Part shown: positions 27,101 through 35,994 of the stretch, piece by piece
Numbering within the stretch: the first letter of the stretch is position 1
Layout of the letters: every line of letters begins with the position of its first letter
From: Phoronis australis
Lineage: Eukaryota > Phoronida > Phoronidae
Assembly: GCA_002633005.1 (NCBI GenBank)
Contig: NMRA01000365.1
Coordinates: forward strand, 67,235 to 122,373
Length of the DNA stretch: 55,139 bases
Reading direction: 5' to 3'
The notes under the pieces: generated by a model
Told to the model about the DNA's origin: nothing
The model's input: only the letters and a program-made list of their open reading frames with translations
The model's database searches: none
Position numbers and translations under genes: made by a program

Positions 27101-29233
27101 CTAGCGCCCATGCAACAATATGCCCCTTGTCAGGTCAGAATATTCTTTCCAACAATAAAAACTGCTCTGTTTTAAAATACTGAAATTTTTAAGTGGTTAG
27201 TTTGTGGTGGTGAGTGAGGGGAGAGAAATTTATCCCTCACAGGAAAAAAATTCTCCTTTTGTGAGACCCATGCACTTTCTGCCAAAGACAAGTGAAAGTA
27301 CAGTCACTGTGTCACTGTGGTGGTAAGATTAGCTAGAGGTTTTGGTAATATTCATGTGGATCCCTGATTTAAATGTGATTTGAGAACCAGTTACTCCGAT
27401 TGAATAATGCCTGTTATTGAATGGGAGTAACTGGTTCTCAAATCCTAGTACCTAGTTCCTAGTACCTAGTACCTATTTGACTGTTACTTAGATTTTTTGT
27501 TTTGCCATCCACGTCTTATAACATGTAGTCACTGAGATACAGGTGCTTTAACACAGATGTTTGACACGCTTTTTACAGTGAATACAAAAGTAGAAATCCG
27601 ATGCCACATCAACAGTGCTGACTGGATTCCTGAATGGATCAAACCAAAACTTATAGAACAGGTAATATTGGCACCACGTTCATTGATTGCAGATTTATTT
27701 GTTCTGCTTACATAGGCAACATGGAAACAACTGAGGACGCTATATGGTGGTCAAGTGAATTTCGTTTAGTATTTTTTCAAGAAAAAATGCACAGCTCTAA
27801 GTAGAAATGCTTTATTGCCTTTGAGTTGTGCATCATAGCTACTATCAGTTAACGTTTTGATGAATTGTGGGTATTCACATCAAAGGTAGAAAAATGAAAT
27901 TATCAATTTTTGCAAGTACTTTTGTCTGCAATTTTGAGATTTTTACTGTAAACTGTGCTAGTAAAGTGTTTAACTGTGGTATATTCTGTGATTTGTGTTT
28001 TTGCCATATGACTGCATTCTCGGTATTTCACCTGTATTGCAGACTGTAATGACTTTCCTTTGTCAAATTATTCTGAAAGCATTTTCAATGATCTTGAGAT
28101 TTGGTATCCAATTTCTTGGAATTTGTGTGGACATAATTGCCTCTATATTGTCAGCAAAGCCACAAAGTGACTAAAGATGGGGTTCTCATAGTAACATCTG
28201 ACAAAACGCGAAAGCAGTTGCTGAATCAGGCTGATTGTTTGGACAAACTAAGGACAATGGTGAGGCGGGCTGGTTACATATCTGTGGCCCCAACTGAGGA
28301 GGACATACAGCTGAGAGAGAAAAGGTGACACTTCTAAGCACATCTTGAATTTGTAATGTTAAGCTCTTGTTTATCAACTGTAATTGATGTCATGGCTGGT
28401 TCTTCACTGACAAGACTGCTTTTAGTCAACTTACCTTTCGTAAAAAACAAACTTTTGATTTTGGGTACTTCCATAACAAAGGTGTTCTTGATTTGCTGTA
28501 CTTAGCTTAGAAGTAATGTCTGGTCTTGGAAAGAGCTTAGAGCATGTTTTTAGCCGTGATCAGGCTCAACCATTTGGCTCGTAACAGCGAGTCATTTTAT
28601 GCAGCAGTCATGGTCTCAAGAACTTTCGAACTGCCAGTGCTTTCCTAGTATGGAAATCAATTCTCATGTAAGTGAGGAACAAGTCGATATCAATTCTAAA
28701 CCAGTACGTGATCTAAATAAAAAGTTAATTTCTTTGAGACCCGAAGACAAGGTTTATAGTTCGAGTAAGGTAAACAAAGCTTGGAGTTTACATTTGTGAA
28801 GTCAGTCATCTTAGTAGCGCTAGTTTGTCCTGTTGGTTTTACATGCTTTTTGTAAGGTAGAGCGTTTTAAAATATCACATAAAATTTCAGTACATTTTAT
28901 TATTCCACCTGTTGATATTATGGAATAGTGGAAGTGTACCATTTGTGGAGGAGTTGTTGGTAAACCCAGGATTGAACTGATCTTAAGGATGGTTTACTAG
29001 TCCACGATTGATTCAATCTTTCTCCGATCTTCACTAATCCTAAAAGAATATCCTGAGAAAAACTATACAACTTTGTGTTTGGTTTTCTTGAATTAATGGT
29101 GGTTGTATTTGATAGACTTCCTTTAATGGTTTGATGTTAATTTTTCAGGTTAGCTCGGAGAAAGAAACAGATATTAACTGAAAAAAGAAATCATTCATTG
29201 AAGAAAGCCAGTCGCAATGTCTCAGGTTACTGA
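24106..29233 (+). CDS. MRPL58: ICT1/MRPL58-type mitochondrial peptidyl-tRNA hydrolase (ribosome rescue), complete
   Basis: Six exons: 24106-24255, 25737-25785, 26827-26886, 27579-27661, 28155-28324 and 29149-29233, all GT-AG and phase-consistent, giving 198 aa (human protein about 206). The ATG follows ACAAA and opens a basic, Ser/Thr- and Arg-containing N-terminus typical of a mitochondrial presequence. It is followed by ISLDNLYPDS, matching the ICT1 start of the mature protein. Exon 3 carries the class I release-factor GGQ motif (SGPGGQHVNK); the Gln acts in peptidyl-tRNA ester hydrolysis. The protein ends in a Lys/Arg-rich tail (ARRKKQ, EKRNHSLKKASR) that in this family enters the empty mRNA channel of stalled mitoribosomes. 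The neighbours say nothing about its role. The close relative MTRFR is less likely because of the LDNLYP segment and the overall length. Nothing looks broken. Confidence 0.94.
24256..25736. other. ICT1 intron 1, nothing recognised
   Basis: Intron of 1.48 kb. No repeat shared with the rest of the window was noticed. Confidence 0.5.
26297..26460. mobile_element. MITE-like element, internally deleted copy (ICT1 intron 2)
   Basis: Begins CCTGTTCCAAGAAACTGACT and ends CTAAGTCAGTTTTGTTGGAT, an imperfect terminal inverted repeat. Internal TTGTCTTAACTTCCATACTT and CACATCCGGT match 51164-51412, but this copy is about 85 bp shorter. Confidence 0.7.
27377..27474. repeat. Perfect 21-bp inverted repeat followed by CTAGTAC 7-mers (ICT1 intron 3)
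   Basis: Arms 27377-27397 and 27424-27444 are exact reverse complements with a 26-base loop. Directly after the second arm come about four 7-base units (CTAGTAC, CTAGTTC, CTAGTAC, CTAGTAC). The exons on either side are intact. Confidence 0.85.
28325..29148. other. ICT1 intron 5, nothing recognised
   Basis: Intron of 0.82 kb. A short open frame at about 28600-28800 has no homology I recognise. Confidence 0.5.
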
Positions 29234-29254
29234 CATTTACTGCCTCAGCAGCAA

Positions 29255-29260
29255 ATTAAA
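29255..29260 (+). terminator. Possible poly(A) signal (ATTAAA) for the ICT1 gene
   Basis: ATTAAA variant 22 bases after the stop codon. The first canonical AATAAA downstream on this strand that I noticed is at 30682-30687, which would give a 1.45 kb 3' UTR running over the 30-bp minisatellite. The sequence cannot say which is used. Confidence 0.25.
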
Positions 29261-29539
29261 GTAGATAACTGAAGCCACACGACATGCATGGCAGCTGTAT
29301 ACTCTTATTGACTAGCTGTGATAGATGGTTGCACACAATGGAGAAGTTAGTGAGTCGTTGTAATGCAATGAACATTCACAGATGTGTTCAAAACCATGCT
29401 CTAGTTCACCATTACTCTCTTGCAACCCAAATACTGTATTGCGGACCATTCATAGGGAGTTCTACTGCCACGTCTTAGGTTAATACCGATTTACACGAAC
29501 CTGTTCAGTAAATGCAAAAAGTATCCAGACAAAATGATC

Positions 29540-29703
29540 CTGAATTCATGTCATGATGGCTGGGCGGAGCTGAATTCATGTAATGATGGCTGTACGGAGC
29601 TGAATTCATGTCATGATGACTGGGCGGAGCTGAATTCATGTCATGATGGCTGGGCGGAGCTGAATTCATGTAATGATGGCTGGGCGGAGCTGAATTCATC
29701 TGA
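29540..29703. repeat. 30-bp minisatellite, five units plus a partial one
   Basis: Units of exactly 30 bp start at 29540, 29570, 29600, 29630 and 29660, followed by a partial unit. Each has CTGAATTCATG, a TCATGATGG or TAATGATGG variant, and CTGGGCGGAG or a close variant. Because 30 is a multiple of three and no stop occurs in the unit, frames on both strands stay open and encode 10-residue repeats. It lies downstream of ICT1 and is probably non-coding. Confidence 0.93.
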
Positions 29704-30871
29704 TGACCGAGAATGAAGTGGAATTAACAAAGTCAGAAAGGTGTCTTGTAATTAGGATTTCATCACTGTAATAGTCATTACCAGCCATTTTTACTGTCAA
29801 CACAATTAGCCGTTATGCTGGGGGGCAAAATTTTGTCTGATTACTTTTGTGCTGTATTGTATTGACATTTCTTGACATTTATGTGCAAAGTCTTAGCAGT
29901 AAGTAGTTCAACATTCAGGCAGAAGCCTGTCAGGAAGGTGTATTACCCTCTTGATGTACAGTTACTGGAAGCAATTGGAAACTGGCCTTTTTTGTATGAT
30001 TCTGTTAAACATCAAAGCTCTATTTTGCCCCGTTAGCTGGCTAAAAACAAAATAAGACCTTTTACTATCATAAAATCGGTCTCGTAATATTTCTTACTGC
30101 AATAGAATTTCACTTCTGTTACCAACAAGGACATGAAAACCATCAGGGACTAAAGAAAACACTTCAGAGTTAATTGGGGACCACCAACCCTTTAAGTGGA
30201 ATTCAGAAATGGTGCTTGTACCCATTACCTGTGACTCGAGTTGGTATCAGAAAAAATATCATTGTTAAGGATGTTATAACACAGATTTTGTGAGAGTCTC
30301 AATTCGACTTTTGTTTAACCAACTAAGCAGGACCAAATGGAGCTTAAGTCTTTAAAAGATGTTAAATTCCCCTTGTAGAGGCTTTAAAAATGAGTTTAAT
30401 ACCTTGTGTTAGCATTTCTGTTTTTGTAAAATTGCACTCTGGGGTGTTCATTGAGTGTTCCGTGGGCAAATTGTTAATTGTAGACTTGCTTTATTTGTTT
30501 GTAGTTGGTGATAGTGTCATCCTGACTTTGCTGCTGTATGTTTCAGACCATGTGTTTCTTAATGTCAGTTTCATGGTGGTTATTGTAAGAGTGTTTTCAC
30601 GTGATTTTGTTGGAGATTTCACCAGCAATATCTGCTATTGAAAACACTACTACTCAACTTAATTTTGTTTTGGCATAAAAAAATAAATACAACACACTCC
30701 TAAGTGGTTTCAGACTATTGAATCATAGTGCTGGCATGCCAGATATATACTATCAGATGCTGTGGTATGTTTGATACAATGGCACCATTGCAAAACATGC
30801 TTTTAAATGAGTAACATGCTAAGTGGTAACATAGTAACAGACACGAGATACAATTATTGGGACTAACCACA
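29704..30871. other. Convergent intergenic region between ICT1 and the kinase
   Basis: Contains a fragment of dispersed repeat R3 (30035-30140) and a possible poly(A) signal AATAAA at 30682. No gene is evident. Confidence 0.5.
30035..30140. repeat. Dispersed repeat R3, fragment
   Basis: Shares CGTTAGCTGGCTAAAAAC, CCTTTTACTATC and the TTTCACTTCTGTTACCAACA theme with the R3 copies at 36363-36620 and 47427-47583. Confidence 0.55.
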
Positions 30872-32140
30872 TTAGCTGCACGATTGTCGAGACGTTCGCC
30901 TCACACCTCGTTGGTCTTCCAGTTGCGTTAATAATGATTCCATGTGAGTGATTGCAACATCGAGTGATATTCGCCTGGACATGTCCGAGTCGCAGAAGCC
31001 ATTGCCGACGAAGTGAAAGATGTCCATTTGCAAGCAACGTGAGGCCTTCAGTAGTATGTAGCCAAATGAATAAAGATCTGTTGATTTCGTTGAAAATCCG
31101 CCTTTTAAAATGAGGGGATCTAACTGAGGGTATTTCGTGCGACATTCTTCGAAGTTGAGTTCCTGCAGATCAATTTTTATACCTTTATTACCTTCCAGAA
31201 CGCACGCGTTGCCAAAATCGACAATGCAAGCTCGTAACCCTCTCTCTTTTAGAGCTATCAATATGTTGTTTTCCTTTAGGTCGTTTATTAGGATGTTTAT
31301 GCTGTGGACTTTTTTTATTTGTTTTGCAATTTGTAAAAATATATCCATCCATTCCCAAACGTCAAGTCGACTGAGCTGTCCGCGTCTTATGCGTTTACCA
31401 TCCTTTTTCAGCAGCGTTCCCAGTTCTAGACAAGAACACATTGAATGGTTACCGACAAACTCCATGAGAATTCCCCATTCAATGAATAGCTCCTCCCTCA
31501 CGGTTGGTAGCAAGCCGTAGATGATTGGTCCGACTTTTTGCTCGTTCAGGTGCATAAGAAAACGCGCTTCTCGTAAAATAGCCACGATGTCGTTGGGAAC
31601 GATTTTCAATGCATACAAATTGCCAGTGGAATCCTGTTTCAATAGGAATACATCTCCGGTTGAACCTTGGCCTAAAATAACTTGCCTTCCATTTTGTTCA
31701 ACAATGCTGAAACCAGTACTTTTCACGGTTTTGACGTAAGGGGGTAGTCCGGGAACACCCCAGTTTGCCATAGCGCTTTTCAAGGCAACTCTCTCAAGAA
31801 TAAAGCCTTCTTTGCTGCGGTAGAGCTGTAGTGGTTTCACCAAACGGCTGGATTGATATTGTGAACTTTTTAAGTTCACGACTCTTCGTGCAGAGTGCTT
31901 TTTCTGCTCAGCGAAGGACAAGGAAGCACTTGCCACCTCGGGCTTACGATCGTGTGGCGTTTGACTCGTGCTGTGCCGTCTGGATGAGCCTGTGTAAGCC
32001 CAACTTCGCCGCTGTTTCACTGCGTCGAAGTTAAAGCCTTTCAACTCCGTTGCTCTAATAGCAAATGTTCTTGGGGAGGTCGACCTGGTGCTGGAATTGC
32101 GACTGGACTTGGACGATGATTTCACGTACTCTGCGTACAT
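30872..32140 (-). CDS. Intronless protein kinase-like protein of unrecognised family, 422 aa
   Basis: Single open frame from ATG at 32140 (context CAAAAATG) to the stop at 30872. Residues 1-115 are Ser/Arg/Lys-rich and probably disordered. The kinase fold starts near 140: glycine loop GQGSTGDVF (157-165), ALK with the ATP-binding Lys179, Glu191 as likely alpha-C partner, then IND at 285-287 where HRD is usual, followed by LKENN (Lys289, Asn292), DFG at 308-310 and DLYSFG at 355-360. The APE motif is replaced (YPQLDPL). Catalytic Asp287, Asn292 and the DFG Asp are kept, so activity is plausible; the HRD His and Arg are not. Substrate and group are unknown; it could be a Ser/Thr or tyrosine-kinase-like protein. 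The lack of introns in an intron-rich region suggests retroposition or a lineage-specific intronless family. It is convergent with ICT1 and about 3.8 kb from the receptor gene. Confidence 0.85.
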   Translation of the reverse strand: MYAEYVKSSSKSSRNSSTRSTSPRTFAIRATELKGFNFDAVKQRRSWAYTGSSRRHSTSQTPHDRKPEVASASLSFAEQKKHSARRVVNLKSSQYQSSRLVKPLQLYRSKEGFILERVALKSAMANWGVPGLPPYVKTVKSTGFSIVEQNGRQVILGQGSTGDVFLLKQDSTGNLYALKIVPNDIVAILREARFLMHLNEQKVGPIIYGLLPTVREELFIEWGILMEFVGNHSMCSCLELGTLLKKDGKRIRRGQLSRLDVWEWMDIFLQIAKQIKKVHSINILINDLKENNILIALKERGLRACIVDFGNACVLEGNKGIKIDLQELNFEECRTKYPQLDPLILKGGFSTKSTDLYSFGYILLKASRCLQMDIFHFVGNGFCDSDMSRRISLDVAITHMESLLTQLEDQRGVRRTSRQSCS

Positions 32141-32819
32141 TTTTGCGCGACCAATCCACAGAAACTGGCAGAAGCCCCGACGTTCTCACACAGTTGTTTG
32201 ACGTCTACATAACAATTTCAATTGACAAACACTTTTCATCACGCAGTGTCATTTTCAAACACATGCTCATCCTGCACGTGGCTTGCAACATTATTGCCGC
32301 AGCTCACTCTCCAACTAAGCTTTTTACGTATAAAAATGTCAATACCGGTACACTTTACAATACGTCCTGATAAACTCGTCCTCTGGTGATTTGCTCGGCT
32401 ATATTTCAAGCAATCACGCCATTAAATTGACCCGTTTATCTCCCATCGAGAGCGAAGGCAGCAGTAATGGAGCGTCATTGCCTCCGAGTCCGTTAGTGCG
32501 GCATAAACAATACTTTTCTGTTTTCAACTCGTACTTTTCCGAGGTGATTTTATTCAAACTGTCGAGAAAGTATACGAAATGCCGTAGTTGCATATCGTCG
32601 GCATTTTGCAAGTCGGTCGTATTTGCTTGAATTTGGCCCCTTCTTGATTTTCATGCATTCGTGTGGGAAGTCCAGAATGCATCTGAGTTTGTGTGCTCAA
32701 GTATATTGTGGAAGAAGAGTTTTATTGAAGTATAATTTACGTACGACGTTTATGTATATAGAGTCTAAACAGACTCGGGCCAAAACTTAGACTGGGTTCA
32801 AGTCTCATTTAGACTAGTT
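32141..32819. other. Kinase upstream region
   Basis: 5' flank of the minus-strand kinase. It includes an unrecognised minus-strand open frame of about 65-80 codons ending at 32414 (contains LRHFVYFLDSLNKITSEKYE and CLCRTNGLGGND), with no known domain. No promoter element is convincing. Confidence 0.35.
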
Positions 32820-32834
32820 AAGTTACGACTCACT

Positions 32835-34708
32835 CTCCTGGTCTTTCATCCTCAAGGCATTATCATATTTTAACTTTGGCCCAAGGTTCATTGACACGGT
32901 CAAAACACTATACAACAAATCTTGTCCCTGTGTTCTCCAACATGGAATTTTCTCTGAATGTTTTGAAATGGGGAGAGACTGTCGTCAAGGAGACCCCATT
33001 TGTCCTTACTTTTTTATTATGTGTAGAAATATTGGGTAATATAATTCGTCGGGATGGTGGCATCACTGGGGTCAGGATAGGTGTTTCTGAGTTTAAATTG
33101 ATACAGTACGCTGACGACACTTGTTTAATTTTGGACGGTTCTGAGTTGTCTCATGGATCATCTTTGAATTTAATTGACCAATTTGCGAAATTTTCTGGTT
33201 TGAAGCCAAACATCGAGAAAACAAGATGTGTTTGGATTGGTTCAAAAAAAGACTCTCACGAAAAACTTTGTGTCAATGAGAACCTGTTATGGACTAACAA
33301 ACCTTTCATGATTTTGGGAATAAACTTCTCCACTGATTATAATACAATGCCGGGAATTAACTATAGTTGCCGGTTTTTGGAAATTAAGAAAGTGGTGGGC
33401 TCTTGGTCAAGACGAATTCTTACTGTTTTAGGTAAAATAACCGTGGTTAAGACACTTTTATTGCCCAAGATTGTTCATTTGCTTCAATCCCTCCCTAGCC
33501 CCTCCATTGACATGATTCAAGAATTAGAGCGAGTTTTTTTGGCTTCATTTGGAATGGGAAGAATGACAGAGTTCCAAAATCAGGATCATGGTGGTCTAAA
33601 AATGGTTCATGTTAGTTTTTTTATTAAGTCTTTGAAAATATCGTGGCTTCGTAAACTATTCACCTCAAATACCATACGTGACCTTGCAGAGGCAGTTTTG
33701 GGCTGTAAAGTTGATAACTTTTTTCAAAATGGGAGACGCTTTCCTTAAAAAAATAGCTGAAGGCACTGACAATCTTTTCGATGTTGTGCTCCTGTTTCAA
33801 ATGTGTGACAAAAATGAAAATATTATTTACTTTCCCGTGTGGTATAATTCAAAGATTAATGCTGAAGGTTCTTTTATGTCATACGAACAACTCTGTAATA
33901 GTTATAACTTTCAACCTCCAATACTAGAATTCTATGGATTAAGAAGTGCAACCTTTGCGGCGCACAGGGGCCTTAAGAATAGACAAGACAATATCTTTTT
34001 ACCAAATTTTCCAAGTAATATGTATAAAATTTTACATAATAAATCACAAGCGGTAAATATTTATGGCACTTTGGTACAGTCACTTCAGACAGCTTGTAAG
34101 AATAAAAACAAGTGGTCATCTGAGATAGATATAGACGGTGTTATAAATAACATAAATTTTAGTGACTCTGATACATGGTGGAGAAAAGTAAATAAACTCC
34201 CCTTCAATTGTACAAAAGATACAAAATTGCGGTGGTTTCAATACCGCTTAATTCACAGAATATTGCCAACTAATAGTTGTTTACATAAAATTAAAATAAA
34301 AACAAGTGATTTATGCTCTTTCTGTGGTGAACACAGTGAAACTTTTCTCCATCTGTTTTGGGAATGTCGTCTTGTCTCCGGTTTCTGGCTCCTGTTTGCT
34401 GATTGGTTAAGACAAACATATCATGTAAATTTCCATGTGGACAAGATAGCAGTGTTTTTTGGGAAACATTCAGTCAGAAAAATGTAATATTAATTTGTTG
34501 ATCATGCTAGCAAAACATTCCATATTTAGTCAAAAGTTTGTTAAAAAAAATCTTAACATCGAATTGTTCATTAACTTTATTAAATTACATCCTGAAGGAA
34601 ATACGGTACTTGTTGAGTAATGATTTAATGTTATTTAAACGATGTATAGTATATTGTTCTATATGACTTGTAATTATCATGCTAGAGCAAAATAAAAATA
34701 TGAAAAAA
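32835..34708 (+). mobile_element. 5'-truncated LINE (RT to C-terminus) with target-site duplication
   Basis: The + strand encodes reverse transcriptase from CRQGDPICPY (about 32978) through YADDTCLIL (about 33107), FSGLKPNIEKTRCVWIG, SWSRRILTVLGKITVVKTLL, and a C-terminal CSFC...ETFLHLFWEC zinc-knuckle-like motif (about 34315-34370). It ends near 34620, with an A-rich tail at 34701-34710. Frameshifts sit at T-runs near 33012 and 33720 and near 34485. The 15-bp direct repeat AAGTTACGACTCACT flanks it at 32820-32834 and 34709-34723. Few lesions and a perfect duplication indicate a fairly recent insertion. The domain order resembles L1/Tx1-type elements. Confidence 0.9.
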
Positions 34709-34723
34709 AAGTTACGACTCACT

Positions 34724-35036
34724 GGTTAAGCTATGAATTTAAGTCATAACTCGAAATCTGCCGTTTGTAGAGGGAATTTGAAGTTCATCGTTGGCCAATT
34801 GGACTAGAAACTCTGTCTCCGGAAACAATGCACTCGAACACCCATAAAACGCTAACCGAGGTACTAAAGTAGAACAGATAATGCCCAACATAATCTGAGA
34901 TGGAATCGAGTTCAGTGATTCGACCCTGGCGATCCAACGCACATAAAACCGCCATAAAACTTGACTGAAAAAAAGGGAACCATAGGTCAACCATTTGTGT
35001 CAACTATCGAAATTGCGAGTCAATAGTTTTCATGCA
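34724..35036. other. Intergenic DNA between the LINE and the receptor 3' duplication
   Basis: Continues the sequence interrupted by the LINE. A short minus-strand open frame at about 34785-35003 has no recognisable domain. Confidence 0.4.
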
Positions 35037-35994
35037 CACGATTGACAATCATAATTTATAAGCAACATTTATTTTATTTAGCAGTTAGCAGACGTGTTCA
35101 CATTATTTTGCACTCCATAGACGTATAATTATCACATTCACTAAAAGCATTGGGGGCTCCAAGGTTCTTCAGCAATAAGATAAAGTAAAATTCACAAAAC
35201 TTCCGTAGGTCACCAGTGGTACATTAAAACCCAGTCCATCCAGAGGCCTGCTGACTACTTGAACAAATTGATAATAAATATATATTTGCAGTACAGAAAT
35301 GTCAAATAATTTTCTTCAAAATCACCGAATAGTTGATTACATTTTCTTTTTTTACGATGCCACTCGATCAGCACACATGCTGCACGGCAACTCAGTGGAC
35401 GATGCAAACTGGTTGGCCAATCATAACAGTCAGCTCGTACACAACCAATGCTCTTTTGTGACCTCTACGTTTAATATCACTCGATATTACGTCTGTAGTC
35501 CAGAGGAAGCTCAGTCACGAAGGCACGATTGACAATCGTAGCAACATTTATTTTATTTAGCAATTAGCAGACGTGTTCACATTATTTTGCACTACATAGA
35601 CGTATAATTATCACATTCACTAAAAGGATTTGGGGCTCCAAGGTTCTTCAGCATTAAGATAAGTAAAAATCACAAAGCTTCCGCAGGTCACCAGTGGTAC
35701 ATTAAAACCCAGTCCATCCAGAGGCCGGTTGACTACGTGAACAAATTGATAATACAGATATATATTCGCAGTGCAGAAATGTAGCCAGTCAAATGATTTT
35801 CTTCTAAGTCGCTGAATAGTTCACTACATTTTCTTTTTTTACGATACCAATCGATCAGCACACATGCTGCACTCGGTGGACGATGCAAACTGGTTGGCCA
35901 ATCATAACAGTCAGCTCGTACGCAACCAATGCTCCTGTGTGACCTCTACGTTTATATTACGTCAGTAGCCCTGAGGACGCTCAGTCACGAAGGC
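35037..35994. repeat. Tandem duplication of about 480 bp spanning the receptor's last codons and 3' UTR
   Basis: Block 35037-35523 is repeated at 35524-35994. Both start CACGATTGACAATC and both end GCTCAGTCACGAAGGC, the reverse complement of the receptor's final codons including the stop region. Copies differ by scattered substitutions and small indels. The functional end of the gene is in the 35524-35994 copy; the other is downstream. Confidence 0.88.
35547..35557 (-). terminator. Candidate poly(A) signals of the RIG-I-like receptor
   Basis: Two overlapping AATAAA motifs on the minus strand about 425 bases after the receptor stop codon. They lie inside a tandemly duplicated block, so a second pair occurs in the other copy near 35069. 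Confidence 0.4.

Noticed and set aside
29505-29716. Repeat protein with 10-residue units
   Set aside because: Both strands are open only because the 30-bp minisatellite unit lacks stops. There are no splice or start signals to support a gene.
32329-32336. TATAAAAA as promoter of the kinase
   Set aside because: The motif is on the plus strand, pointing away from the minus-strand kinase; no supporting elements were seen.
31137-32370. Several plus-strand open frames of 65-130 codons
   Set aside because: They are antisense to the kinase gene or its 5' flank and have no domain.
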